From: Marinitenerispora sediminis
GTDB lineage: Bacteria; Actinomycetota; Actinomycetes; Streptosporangiales; Streptosporangiaceae
NCBI RefSeq assembly: GCF_003336425.1
Contig: NZ_QEIO01000018.1
Location: forward strand, 1 to 62,219
DNA length: 62,219 nucleotides
Direction of reading: 5' to 3'
The translations under genes and the position numbers were made by a program. Below are positions 48,860-57,902 of this stretch, piece after piece. Under the pieces are notes generated by a model. The model was not told the DNA's origin and searched no databases. It saw only the letters and a program-made list of their open reading frames with translations. The stretch's first letter is position 1. The number at the start of each line of letters is the position of its first letter.

Positions 48860-51800
48860 CTACACCCCCACCATGCGGCGCCGGTTGCCGTCCCAGCTGA
48901 AGTGCAGGGTGGCGATGCCGGGGGTGGCGGGGTCCCGCAGGCACTCGTAGATGTGCAGGCTCGGCACGGTGGGGAAGCAGCCCCAGACGCGTTCCGAGGT
49001 GAGGACGAAGTCCAGGTCCAGCTCGACGAGGAGGCCGAGCAGCCGGCCGTGCGTGGGCTCGTCGACCTTGGCGAAGGCGTCGTCGAGCAGGATCAGCCGG
49101 GGGGCGTGCGGCGCGCCGGAGGCCAGGGAGTCGAACTGGGCGGCGGCGGTGGCGAACAGCACCAGGTAGGCGATCACCCGCTGCTCGCCCTGGCTGAGCG
49201 CGGTGCGGTGGCTGAGCCGGCGCTCCCGCTCCGGATGCGCGGCGTCGGTGACGTAGACGGTGAAGGCGAACCAGGACCGGTAGTCCAGCGCCATGCGCAG
49301 CTGCGCGCCGTTCGCGGCGGTGGGGTCCAGCCGCCGGATCGCCTCGATGCAGCGGCGCAGGGCGTCGCGCAGCCGGGTGGTCTCCACCCGCGTGCGCTGC
49401 TCCGCGGGGCGCTCCAGCAGCGGGACCACGGCGCTGACGTCCTCGTCGGCGTCCGGGGCCAGCCGCCAGTCCAGGCGCACGCCCAGCCCCTGCGAGGTGG
49501 TGACGTCGCGCAGCACGGCGTTCATCCGGGCGATGAGCGAGCGCGCCTCCTCGATCTGCCGGGACAGGTGCCCGGCCAGCTCGCCCAGCAGGTGCCGCTC
49601 GAACGCCTCCTCCTCCCGCAGCCGGACGGTCTCCTCCGCCTCCGCGATGGCCTGCTCCAGGCGTTGGGCGTAGCCGGTCACGTCGTGGGCGCCGTCGTCG
49701 TCGTGGACCGTGAGCCGCTTCACGCCGGCCGGCTCGGTGAGCTCGGTGCGCGCCCCCACGACGTCGGTGGAGGCGAGCGCCCGGTGCAGCTCCTCCCGCC
49801 GGCGGAGGATGCCGTTGTCGTCGACGTCGGTGGCCGGGTCGGGGTCGAGGCGGGTCGCGACCGCGTCCACGAACGCGGCCAGGGCCGCCACCCGTTCGGC
49901 GGGCTCCGCCGTCCGCGCGGCGTCGTAGCCGGTGAGGGCGCCATCGGGGGCGGCCGGCTCGTCGAGGCCGGCCGCGGTGAGCAGCGCCGGGTCGGGCTCG
50001 CCGTGCGCGTCCTGGAGCATGGAGCGCAGCGCGTCACCGGCCGCGAGGGCCCGGCGCGCCTGCTCGGCGCGTTCGCGGCGGGCGGTCTCCAGCCGGCTCT
50101 CGGCGGCCACCCGGTCGTCCCGGGCCCGCTGGGCGGTGCGCTCCAGCTCGGGGAGCCGGTCGGCGGCGCCGTCCATGCGGGCCCGCACCTCGGCGACGGC
50201 GGCCTCGATCTGGGCGGGGTCGGCGGTGCGCGCGCGGTCGGTGAGTTCGGTCTGGCGGCGCACGGTGATCATGTCGCCGATCGCGGTCGCGCGCACGTCC
50301 TCGGCGACCACGCGGTCGGCCCGCGCCCGCTGCCACTCCTCGACGTGCGCCCGGTAGTCCTCCAGGCCGTGCGCCAGCGCCTCGAGTTCGCGGTGGGCGG
50401 CCCAGACCCGTACCAGCAGCCGGCCGAGCGCCGCCCGGGTCTGGGCGAGCTCGTCGCGGTCGGTCGGCAGCGCGTGCTCACGGGCCAGCGCCGCGACGTC
50501 GCCGCGGAGCTCCAGCGCGGTGCGCCGGGCGGAGTCGGCGGCCTCCTGCGCGGCGGCGAGCTCGCGGGTGGCCCCGGCGAGCCAGGTCCGCGCGTCGTCC
50601 AGCGCCGCCCAGGCCGCGATCAGTCCGCCGCCGCTCGGCAGGGCGCGGGCGGTCGCGATGAGCTCGTCGTGCTGGCGTTCGACGTCGCCGCGGCGCTCCT
50701 GGGCCTCGGCGAGCAGCGCCTCGGCGATCGCGATCCGCCGGTCGAGCTCGGCGAGGTGGCGGGCGCGGCTCTGCGTGCGCGCCTCCTCGCCGATGTACTC
50801 GGGGACGGCCTTGCGGTGGGCGCCCGCCGCCACGCCGAGCCGCCAGCGGCCGTCCACCGACACGGCGCTGGACGCGGGCGCGGCGCGTTCGAGGTGGAAG
50901 AGCGGACCGAGTTCGTCGGCCGGCTCGGCGCCGGCGGGGTCCAGCCGGACGGAGCCCAGCAGTGCGCGGACGTCGGCGGCCGCGACCCCCGAGCCGGGCA
51001 CCTCGACCGGGATGAGGACGTCGGCCAGGCTGCGGCCGGATACCGGGCCGGCCGGGCTGAGGAGCAGATCGCGGGTGCCGGGGTCGACGACCGCACCGCC
51101 GGGGGCGATCCAGCCGGAGAGCAGCCCGGACGCCTCCAGCGCGGCCTCCAGGCCGGCGCGCTCGGCGGGGACGAGCTCGTCGGCGAAGTCCACGGCGAGG
51201 TAGAGCGGCACACCCGCGGCGGTGTCGCGGGCGGCCGTGGCCCACGCGGCGCGCGGAGCGGGGAGGTGCTCGCCCACCGCGGCGCGCCGCTCGGAGAGGT
51301 CGTCGAGTTCGGTGGCGAGTTCGCGCTCCTCCTCCACCGCCGTGTCGCGCCGGGCGCGCAGGTCGGCGAGCGGAGGATCGACGATCTCGTTCGCGCGCCG
51401 CGCCACCTCGGCGGGGACGTCGGCGTCGAGGACGCGCAGCGCGTCGTCCAGCGGCATCTCGACGCACTCCTCCAGGGCGGTGAGTGCCGCCTCCAGGTCG
51501 CTGTCGGGAGCCGCGGCCCGGACCGCGCCGATCCAGCCCCGGACCTCCGCGGCGTAGTCGGCGCTCGCGGCGCGCACGGCGGCGATGCCGGCTGCCTCGC
51601 GCTCCCTGGCGCGCTCCACGGCGGCGTCGGCCCACTCCGCCTCGTCGGCGAGTGCCTCGGCCCGGCGCTCGGCGGCGGCGAGGCCGGTGGCGCGCTCGAA
51701 CAGGTCCGTCGCGGCGGCCTCGCGCTCGGCCCCCCGCTCGGCGCCCCGCGTCAGCCGGTCGTGCAGTTCGGCGAGCCGTCCGCGCAGCTCGGCGAGGTCC

Positions 51801-53203
51801 ACGCCGGGGACGGGGTCGCGCTCGACGGCCTGCTCCAGGCCCTCCAGGTTCACGTGGGTGCTGCTCTCGCGAGGAGCGAGCACGATGCTGGCCGCCCGGG
51901 GCACCTCGCCCAGCTCCGCCGGGTCCACGCCCGCCGCGCGGGCGGCGTCCGCGAGCGGGGCGTGCGCCTGGCGCAGGCCGGTGAGCGCCCGGTCGATGGC
52001 GGCGACGTCGGCGGTGAGCCGCCGCTCCGCCTGCCGCTCGGTGGTGAGCGCGTGGCTCGCGGCCGCCCACGCGGCCTCGGCGGCGCGGATGTAGGCCGTG
52101 ACGGCGGCGAAGCGTGCCTGCCGTTCGGCCTCGCTCGGGGCCGGGGCGCCGGGCGTACCGGCGGACAGGGTCGCGACGTCGGCGGCCGCGGTGTCGCGCG
52201 AGCGCCGCGTCTGGTCGCGCTCCTCCTGCACGGCCCCCTCGGCCGCCGTGAGCCGGTCCAGCTCCTCGGCGAGGCGGTCGACCTCGGCGTCGCGCTCGGC
52301 GTGGTCGTCGAGCTGCCGGCGCACGACCTCCGCCTGGCCGCGCAGCCGGCCGTGCAGGTAGCGGCGGTAGTCGGCGAGGAACTCCTCGACGCGCTCCCTG
52401 GCGGAGCGCAGCCCGGTGAGGCGGGCGCGGGCGTCGTCGAGGTCGGAGATGTTGCGCGCCACCGCGTCGAGCACGGTCTCGTCCATCGGCGGCAGCGCCT
52501 CGGACAGCACCTCCACCAGTTCGCCGGCCTCCAGCCGCTCGCCGACCGTGGGGCGGCGCAGCCGGTAGAGCAGGTGGACCAGGTTGCGGTAGCGCATCGG
52601 GTCATCGAGCCCGAACAGCTCCCGCATGACCCGCGCACGGTAGCCGGTGGCGGTGTCGTAGCAGTTCTCCGGACCGACCTCGGCACGCAGCCGGTCGATC
52701 GCGAGCGGGCGTTCGCCGACGACGAGGGCGAGGTCCTCTCCGACCCGGCGGTCGGTGACGAAGAACACGGCACGGGCGTCGCCGGCGCCGGGGGAGGCGG
52801 TGATCGCCGCGCCCAGGGTGCGCCACCGGGGCCGGTCGGCGCCGTCGCGCCCGGCGAACTCGATCCACAGGTAGCCGAGGGTGCTGGTCGGCGCGGCCTC
52901 GGCGGCGCCGGCGTCCGGCGCGGCGGCCCGGCTGTCCACCAGGAGCCAGCGCAGGCTGGTCCGGCTGGTGCCGGTGGTGTCGAGCCGGCGGGCGTCGCCG
53001 TCGAGCAGAAACGGCAGCAGCATCTCCAGCGCCTTGGACTTGCCGGCGCCGTTGCGGCCGCGCAGCAGCAGCCGGCCCTCAGCGAACCGGAAGACGTGGT
53101 CGTCGTACTGCCAGACGTTGTGGATACCGGCCCGGTTCAGCCGGTAGCGGCCGGGAGGAGCCGTCTCCTCCTCCGCCGTGGCGGGGTGTCCGGCGTCACT
53201 CAT
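48860..53203 (-). CDS. TIGR02680-family SMC-like ATPase (Wadjet II JetC-like)
   Basis: 1447 aa, MukB/SbcC-like. Walker A GRNGAGKS at residues 49-56 in the N-terminal head; >1100 residues of Ala/Arg/Glu-rich sequence consistent with coiled-coil arms and a hinge; ABC signature LSQGEQRVIAYL (~1335) and Walker B LILLDDAFAKVD (~1368) in the C-terminal head. TIGR02680 proteins are the loop-extruding motor of type II Wadjet, which recognises and cleaves small circular plasmids when JetD is present. ATG with GGAGGG upstream. Separated from jetB by 568 nt, unlike the usual tight operon. Confidence 0.85.
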   Translation of the reverse strand: MSDAGHPATAEEETAPPGRYRLNRAGIHNVWQYDDHVFRFAEGRLLLRGRNGAGKSKALEMLLPFLLDGDARRLDTTGTSRTSLRWLLVDSRAAAPDAGAAEAAPTSTLGYLWIEFAGRDGADRPRWRTLGAAITASPGAGDARAVFFVTDRRVGEDLALVVGERPLAIDRLRAEVGPENCYDTATGYRARVMRELFGLDDPMRYRNLVHLLYRLRRPTVGERLEAGELVEVLSEALPPMDETVLDAVARNISDLDDARARLTGLRSARERVEEFLADYRRYLHGRLRGQAEVVRRQLDDHAERDAEVDRLAEELDRLTAAEGAVQEERDQTRRSRDTAAADVATLSAGTPGAPAPSEAERQARFAAVTAYIRAAEAAWAAASHALTTERQAERRLTADVAAIDRALTGLRQAHAPLADAARAAGVDPAELGEVPRAASIVLAPRESSTHVNLEGLEQAVERDPVPGVDLAELRGRLAELHDRLTRGAERGAEREAAATDLFERATGLAAAERRAEALADEAEWADAAVERAREREAAGIAAVRAASADYAAEVRGWIGAVRAAAPDSDLEAALTALEECVEMPLDDALRVLDADVPAEVARRANEIVDPPLADLRARRDTAVEEERELATELDDLSERRAAVGEHLPAPRAAWATAARDTAAGVPLYLAVDFADELVPAERAGLEAALEASGLLSGWIAPGGAVVDPGTRDLLLSPAGPVSGRSLADVLIPVEVPGSGVAAADVRALLGSVRLDPAGAEPADELGPLFHLERAAPASSAVSVDGRWRLGVAAGAHRKAVPEYIGEEARTQSRARHLAELDRRIAIAEALLAEAQERRGDVERQHDELIATARALPSGGGLIAAWAALDDARTWLAGATRELAAAQEAADSARRTALELRGDVAALAREHALPTDRDELAQTRAALGRLLVRVWAAHRELEALAHGLEDYRAHVEEWQRARADRVVAEDVRATAIGDMITVRRQTELTDRARTADPAQIEAAVAEVRARMDGAADRLPELERTAQRARDDRVAAESRLETARRERAEQARRALAAGDALRSMLQDAHGEPDPALLTAAGLDEPAAPDGALTGYDAARTAEPAERVAALAAFVDAVATRLDPDPATDVDDNGILRRREELHRALASTDVVGARTELTEPAGVKRLTVHDDDGAHDVTGYAQRLEQAIAEAEETVRLREEEAFERHLLGELAGHLSRQIEEARSLIARMNAVLRDVTTSQGLGVRLDWRLAPDADEDVSAVVPLLERPAEQRTRVETTRLRDALRRCIEAIRRLDPTAANGAQLRMALDYRSWFAFTVYVTDAAHPERERRLSHRTALSQGEQRVIAYLVLFATAAAQFDSLASGAPHAPRLILLDDAFAKVDEPTHGRLLGLLVELDLDFVLTSERVWGCFPTVPSLHIYECLRDPATPGIATLHFSWDGNRRRMVGV

Positions 53204-53771
53204 CGACCACCCTCCGCTCCGTTCCGCGCCGCGTCGCGCGGTCTGGGTCCACTGCTGACGGTCGTGTCATTCTCCCGGATCCGAGAGGCGGCCGCGTCCC
53301 GGCCGCCGGCGACCGGAGGGCCGCCCGCCGGACCCGCCGGCCGCGACCGGATCCGCCCGGACGCCCGTCCGTGGTGGCCGCCAGCGCCGTGCGGGGGCCC
53401 GCACCGGACTCCGCGCGGGACGTGCACCGGCGCACACCCGGCACCGGCCCGCAGCAGGGCGAGCTGCGGAGGGGCGGCCGCGCCGGTTCCCGTCGGGGCC
53501 GGGTCCCGGCAAGCACGGCAGGACGACGTCGTCCGGGCCGGTCGGCGGCGGTCGGCGCCGGAGGCGCGGTGCACCCGGCCCGAGCACGACGGCGTCCCGA
53601 GCGGCGGGTGCGACGGGCGCTGAGCGGCGCGGCCACGGGCCGCACCGCGGACACGCGTCCTCGGTCCGGACCGCCTGCCCGGCCGGCACCCGTGTCCGGC
53701 GCCCGGGCGTCCTCCCCCGCGGCCCCGCGCGGCCGGGGGCGGAGTCCCGGTCGGGCGGGCCACCGGAGGAG
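53204..53771. other. 568-nt gene-free stretch inside the Wadjet-like locus
   Basis: Open frames here are antisense or Arg/Pro-rich without similarity that I recognise. The minus strand near 53210-53220 carries the JetC ribosome site. It may be a scar of a lost gene or a promoter region for jetC. Confidence 0.45.
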
Positions 53772-55013
53772 TCACCGGTCCTCCTCCGCGGCCGGCTCCG
53801 AGCGGCCCGCGTCCGGCGGGACGGTGTCCGTGCGGCTCGGCCCGTACCGTCCCGCTGCGGCGAGCAGCCGCCATCCAGAGCCGGAGGCCGCTCCCGTCTC
53901 GCGCGCCATGAGCCGGGCGTCGGCGAGCACGCCGAGGACGCGGCCGGTGAAGTCGGCCGCGTCGGGGACGTAGCTGACGGCCGCGCGCGACCAGGGGCGG
54001 CCGGACTCCGCGTCGGAGCCCGCCAGCCGGTCCAGTTCGGCGCGCAGCAGGTCGTCCGGCACCGGGACCTCTGGAGCAGGCCCGGCGGCCGGCCGGAGCT
54101 GGTGGACCAGCCGGCCGACGAGCAGCAGCGCCGCCTGGCCGACGGGGTCGGAACTGGGGAAGGCGGCGGGGCGGTCGGTGCCGCGGGCGTCCGACCCGCC
54201 GTCGTCGGGCATGATCAGCGCGACTCCCTCGGCGCGGATCTCCGCGTCGCATCCGAGGAGGGCGGCGAGTTCGGCCACAGCCCGCCACTGGTGGTGGGCG
54301 AGCCGGTCGCGGTGCTCGGCCGGCAGGTCGTCCCGGTACAGGACCGCGGTCTCCGCCAGGCGCCGGCGGATGGTGAGTTCGACGCCGCGGGTGCCGGCGG
54401 GGGCGGCGTCCGCCGCGGCGAGGAAGCCGCCGGAGTCGGCGGCGGCGCCCGGCGGGTGCGCGAGCACCTGGCGGACCGCCTCGTGGTGGACGTCGAGGAC
54501 GGCCTCGGAGCCCTCGGCGCCGTATCCGGACAGGGTGCCCTCGTGCTCCTCGACGGCCCCCCAGTCGGCGAGGACGCGCAGCGCGGCGGCGAAGGCGCGC
54601 CGCTCGCCCGCGCGGTCGGCCGGGTCCAGGCCGAGTCCGGCCTCCCCCGCGGCGACGCGGACGTCGGCCGCGAGCCGGGTGACCGCGATCCGCGGCGGGG
54701 CCTCCAGGAGGGCCGCGACCGCGAGCGCCAGGTAGCTGTAGGTGCGCGGGGTGAAGTACCCGCCGCTGCCGCGGACCAGCGGCCGGCGCACCGCGGCGAC
54801 CAGTCCGGTCTTGACGAGGCGGGCGTGCTCGGCGGCCACGGTGAGGCGGTAGTCGAGGACGCGGCGGAAGCGCTGCACCAGCCACTCGGCGTGCGCGCGG
54901 ATCAGCGCGAAGTCCTCCGGGTGCGTGTGCGCGGTGACGAGCGGGTCGGCGAGCAGCCGCCGGGCGGCGGTCTGCCGCTCCACGGTGAGGGCCACGTCCT
55001 CCCTGGAGGCCAT
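53772..55013 (-). CDS. DUF2398 / TIGR02678 protein (Wadjet II JetB-like)
   Basis: 413 aa. MASREDVALTVERQTAARRLLADPLV, then RRVLDYRLTVAAEHARLVKTG and the segment FTPRTYSYLALAVAALLEAP, are characteristic of DUF2398, the kleisin-associated winged-helix (MukE-like) partner. A second half with LAHHQWRAVAELAALLGCDAEI follows. Apparently full length. ATG 55013 has GGGAGG upstream at 10-nt spacing. It starts 193 nt after the truncated JetA-like frame ends. Confidence 0.82.
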   Translation of the reverse strand: MASREDVALTVERQTAARRLLADPLVTAHTHPEDFALIRAHAEWLVQRFRRVLDYRLTVAAEHARLVKTGLVAAVRRPLVRGSGGYFTPRTYSYLALAVAALLEAPPRIAVTRLAADVRVAAGEAGLGLDPADRAGERRAFAAALRVLADWGAVEEHEGTLSGYGAEGSEAVLDVHHEAVRQVLAHPPGAAADSGGFLAAADAAPAGTRGVELTIRRRLAETAVLYRDDLPAEHRDRLAHHQWRAVAELAALLGCDAEIRAEGVALIMPDDGGSDARGTDRPAAFPSSDPVGQAALLLVGRLVHQLRPAAGPAPEVPVPDDLLRAELDRLAGSDAESGRPWSRAAVSYVPDAADFTGRVLGVLADARLMARETGAASGSGWRLLAAAGRYGPSRTDTVPPDAGRSEPAAEEDR

Positions 55014-55206
55014 CAGTGGGGTCACCTCCCTGCGTGCCGGTCGGGGGCGGACGCGCGGTCGCCGGGTGGATCCGTTCGGGCCTCGGCGCCGCTGGCCCGG
55101 CGGTCCCGCCGCCCTTGGCGGTCGCCCGGTACGTGCGACCGGAGTCCCATGGTGCCGTGCCCGGCCCGGGCCGTCAGGGGTCGATGGGCGCAGGGTGATC
55201 CGTCTC

Positions 55207-55935
55207 TCATCCGTGCCGCGCCAACCGGTGGGCGATGCGGTGCCGGGCCGGGCGGCCGGCGCCGGGCTCGGGCTCCGGCGGGCCGCCGGGCTCCTCGGCC
55301 GCGTAGCCGGTCGCCCGTAGCCGGAGGGACTCCAGGACGAGGTCGCCCCCGGCCTCGCGCAGGGTGAGGACGGCACCGGGGTCGTGCCGGACGTGCAGCC
55401 GCACGTCGAGTTCCAGGTCTCCGGCCGAGACGGGGGCGGAGCCGGCGTCACCGGAGCCCAGGGCCGCCGTGAGCAGCTCCATGAGCACGTCCATGGCGGC
55501 CGAGGACAGCCGCAGCGGTTCACCGTCCGCGGCGGGCTCGGCCAGCACGCGGCGGACCTCCTGCGCGGCGGACCGCCGCCAGTGGGCGGCGGCCTCGGCC
55601 GCGTCGCGCAGCCGCGCCTGCTGCTCCGAGTGGTCGTCGACGAGCGCGGCCGGCCCGCGGGGCGCGGAGCGGGACACCGGGGTTGCCGCCGGGGCGTCCC
55701 ACCAGCTGGTGGTCGCCGCGACCGACTCGTCATGGGTACCGCCCAGGTGCCGGGCCGGGTAGAGGGCGAACGCGGCGGTGCACAGGGCGTGGGCGGTCTC
55801 GGTGTCGGCGGCCTCGAACCACGCCGCGAGTCGCAGGAGCTCGGCCCGGCCGCGTCGCGAGCTCCGGCCGGCCGGTCCAGCCGTCCCCGGGTCCGCGGAG
55901 CCGATCGTCGTCGCCTGGTTCGGTGAGTCACCCAC
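55207..55935 (-). CDS. N-terminally truncated DUF2397 / TIGR02677 protein (JetA-like)
   Basis: 242 aa. From about residue 30 it matches the C-terminal half of DUF2397 (RAELLRLAAWFEAADTETAHALCTA, then ALYPARHLGG, TTSWWDAP and LSSAAMDVLMELL). Full-length JetA proteins are about twice this size; the N-terminal winged-helix/kleisin part is missing. An in-frame TGA lies two codons upstream of GTG 55935, so no longer start exists. There is no ribosome site, but a TAGTCT box 8 nt upstream could give a leaderless mRNA. Likely a remnant, though possibly a minimal kleisin. Called CDS rather than pseudogene because the frame is intact. Confidence 0.75.
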   Translation of the reverse strand: MGDSPNQATTIGSADPGTAGPAGRSSRRGRAELLRLAAWFEAADTETAHALCTAAFALYPARHLGGTHDESVAATTSWWDAPAATPVSRSAPRGPAALVDDHSEQQARLRDAAEAAAHWRRSAAQEVRRVLAEPAADGEPLRLSSAAMDVLMELLTAALGSGDAGSAPVSAGDLELDVRLHVRHDPGAVLTLREAGGDLVLESLRLRATGYAAEEPGGPPEPEPGAGRPARHRIAHRLARHG

Positions 55936-55943
55936 AACTCAGC

Positions 55944-55949
55944 AGACTA
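55944..55949 (-). promoter_or_regulatory. Candidate leaderless -10 box before the JetA-like frame
   Basis: TAGTCT on the minus strand ends 8 nt before the GTG start, the spacing expected for a transcript beginning at the start codon. No matching -35. Confidence 0.35.
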
Positions 55950-56083
55950 GAGACCCCGCGCCACCACCGTGCCCCGAACCGGGCCGCCGCGCGGTCCTCC
56001 CGCCGTCGGACCACCCGCCTGACCTCCGGCTTCCGCGGCCGCCTTTTTCGTCACCGCTCCGGCGGCCGCGCCCGGCCGCCGCG

Positions 56084-56659
56084 TCAGGACGGCCCGTCGG
56101 CGGGCGGGCCGGAGCCGTCCTCGGGCAGCATCAGGCGGCCGCCGTCCACCTGCCGGAGCAGCTCCCGCTGGTCCTCGGGCATGCCGGGCGCCTCGATCAC
56201 CTCGTACCTGCTGAAGAAGGCGGTGTCGTCGACCGTGCGGGGCTCGCTGAGGACGACGGTGACCTGGTACGGCTCGTTCTGGCAGCCGGGGAGGCACCAG
56301 GTGCCCCGCAGCTCGCCGCTGGCGGTCGCCGAGTCAGCACCCCACGAGTCCCATTCGAGGGCGGTGAAGGTGGTGAACTCCGAGGCGGTGAGCCCTTCGG
56401 GCTCGCGGTCCTCGCGCCCCTGCTCGCGGCGGAAGAGGTTGTACACGTAGACCTCCGACCCCTCGCCCCCGGACTCGGCCGGGTGCCCGCCGGGTGCGGT
56501 GCCGGGGGAGGCAGGGGGCGTGGACGGGGCGCCCGGCGAGGTCGAGGGCGCGGTGTGGTGGCCGGGCCCGGGGGCTCGGGAGTCGAGTGACCCGCCGCCG
56601 CAGCCCGTGAGCAGGATCAGGCAGGATGCCGCCACGGCGGCAGCGCGTGCTGTTCTCAT
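56084..56659 (-). CDS. Putative secreted lipoprotein
   Basis: 191 aa. The signal peptide MRTARAAAVAASCLILLTGC ends in a lipobox (LTGC), so the mature protein should be lipidated at Cys20. A Ser/Pro/Gly linker of ~40 residues precedes a ~110-residue domain with two cysteines close together (WCLPGCQNEPY). No family recognised. ATG 56659 has AAAGGAA upstream; the frame extends to 56719. It lies between the Wadjet-like locus and the chaplin-like array. Confidence 0.8.
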   Translation of the reverse strand: MRTARAAAVAASCLILLTGCGGGSLDSRAPGPGHHTAPSTSPGAPSTPPASPGTAPGGHPAESGGEGSEVYVYNLFRREQGREDREPEGLTASEFTTFTALEWDSWGADSATASGELRGTWCLPGCQNEPYQVTVVLSEPRTVDDTAFFSRYEVIEAPGMPEDQRELLRQVDGGRLMLPEDGSGPPADGPS

Positions 56660-56885
56660 GGGTTCCTTTCCGGATGACCGACCACGCAGTGGCAATTGGC
56701 ATCTCCTCGCGAACCACACTAAGCGCGCGTACCGCGCCGTATCCGTAACGACGCGCTCGACGTTTTACCGCCCCTCCCTCGATAAACCACCGCTTTCGCC
56801 AACAACGCGGTTTTCGCGGCGTGATCGGCGGTACCGAAAGGCGGGCGCCGAAGTAAGTCGACACAGACCGGACCGCGACAGGGCA

Positions 56886-56935
56886 CACGAAAAGATCCCC
56901 CGGTGTCCACGCGATTGCGTGGACACCGGGGGATC
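56886..56935 (-). terminator. Strong intrinsic terminator of the chaplin-like array
   Basis: A perfect 19-bp stem (56894-56912 with 56917-56935) around a GATT loop, followed on the minus strand by TTTTCG. It lies 85 nt past the last peptide gene. Confidence 0.85.
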
Positions 56936-57020
56936 GGGTCACCGGCCACCGGAACGCGGTCGCGATGTGGCGCCGTCGATGACGGCTCCCCCGCGCCCCG
57001 GCCGGCTGGCGACCGTTGCC

Positions 57021-57314
57021 CTAACCGCCTGCGCCGTTCTTCCTCGGGATGGCGTCCCAGGCGGCGTCAGAACTGAGGTTTCCGCTGATGGGCCCGTTGA
57101 CGCAGTCGCCCGTGGTCTGCGGCGAGAGCGCGACGACGGTCGCGCCGAGCACCGCCACGTTGGCGTTGCACACCTGGACCGGCAGGACCTGCAGGTTCTG
57201 GTTGAACTTCTGGCGGGCCTTCTCGACGACGTCGGCCTGAGCCGGGGCGGCCATGAGGACCGCCCCGAGCACCGCGCCGACGATCAGCCCCGCGACCGCT
57301 GGTTTCCGCGGCAT
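57021..57314 (-). CDS. Small secreted chaplin-like protein, copy 4
   Basis: 97 aa. Signal peptide MPRKPAVAGLIVGAVLGAVLMAAPAQA, then NQNLQVLPVQVC and ALSPQTTGDCVNG: the same two-cysteine core as its three neighbours. It differs by a ~15-residue C-terminal extension (SSDAAWDAIPRKNGAGG) and the lack of a clear ribosome site. Probably co-transcribed with the upstream copies. Confidence 0.75.
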   Translation of the reverse strand: MPRKPAVAGLIVGAVLGAVLMAAPAQADVVEKARQKFNQNLQVLPVQVCNANVAVLGATVVALSPQTTGDCVNGPISGNLSSDAAWDAIPRKNGAGG

Positions 57315-57328
57315 GGACGTCGGTCCGG

Positions 57329-57577
57329 TTACAGGTCGACGTTGGTGCCCTGGGCACCGTTCACGCAGTCGCCGGTGGTCTGCGGCGACAGGACCGGCAC
57401 GACGATGGCGAGCACGCCGACGTTGGCGTTGCACACCTGGATCGGAACGCCCTGCAGGTTCTGGTTGTACTGCTGCTCGGAGGCGTTGACGTCCACGGCC
57501 TGCGCGGGCGCGGCGGCGAGGACGGAACCGAGGGCGATACCGGCGACGGCGCCGGCGATTCCCAGCTTGCGCAGCAT
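57329..57577 (-). CDS. Small secreted chaplin-like protein, copy 3
   Basis: 82 aa; MLRKLGIAGAVAGIALGSVLAAAPAQA signal peptide, then VDVNASEQQYNQNLQGVPIQVC and LSPQTTGDCVNG. Spacing between the two cysteines is 21 residues, versus 17 in Streptomyces chaplins. AGAAGGGA precedes ATG 57577. Almost identical to copy 1. Confidence 0.8.
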   Translation of the reverse strand: MLRKLGIAGAVAGIALGSVLAAAPAQAVDVNASEQQYNQNLQGVPIQVCNANVGVLAIVVPVLSPQTTGDCVNGAQGTNVDL

Positions 57578-57650
57578 GGTGAATCCCTTCTGGAAGTACA
57601 CGGAGTACGTGTGGAGTTCTGGATCGGCGATGGTCGCGGGCTGACCCGGA

Positions 57651-57890
57651 CTAGCCGACGTTGGTGGAGACCGGTCCGTTGATGCAGTCGCCGGTGGTCT
57701 GCGGGGACAGGATCGGAATGACGACGCCGGCCACCGCGATGTTGGCGTTGCAGATCTGGATCGGAACGACCTGCAGGTTCTGGTTGAACTGCTGGTCCGA
57801 GACGTTCTTGGCCTGGGCGGGAGCCGCCATCAGGACCGAGCCCAGGGCGGCCGCGGCCACCAGGCCGACGGCGCTCAGCTTGCGCAGCAT
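57651..57890 (-). CDS. Small secreted chaplin-like protein, copy 2
   Basis: 79 aa; signal peptide ending APAQA, then KNVSDQQFNQNLQVVPIQIC and LSPQTTGDCING. AAGGAG lies 7 nt before ATG. Hydrophobic, two-cysteine mature peptide of about 52 residues, the size of short chaplins. Confidence 0.8.
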   Translation of the reverse strand: MLRKLSAVGLVAAAALGSVLMAAPAQAKNVSDQQFNQNLQVVPIQICNANIAVAGVVIPILSPQTTGDCINGPVSTNVG

Positions 57891-57902
57891 GCGCCTCGCT
57901 CC

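Noticed and set aside
48524-53623. 1699-codon open frame on the + strand
   Set aside because: Mirror image of the TIGR02680 gene, whose Walker A, signature and Walker B motifs are on the minus strand.
53200-54885. 561-codon minus-strand frame over JetB and the spacer
   Set aside because: Out-of-frame translation of the DUF2398 gene; Arg/Pro-rich without motifs.
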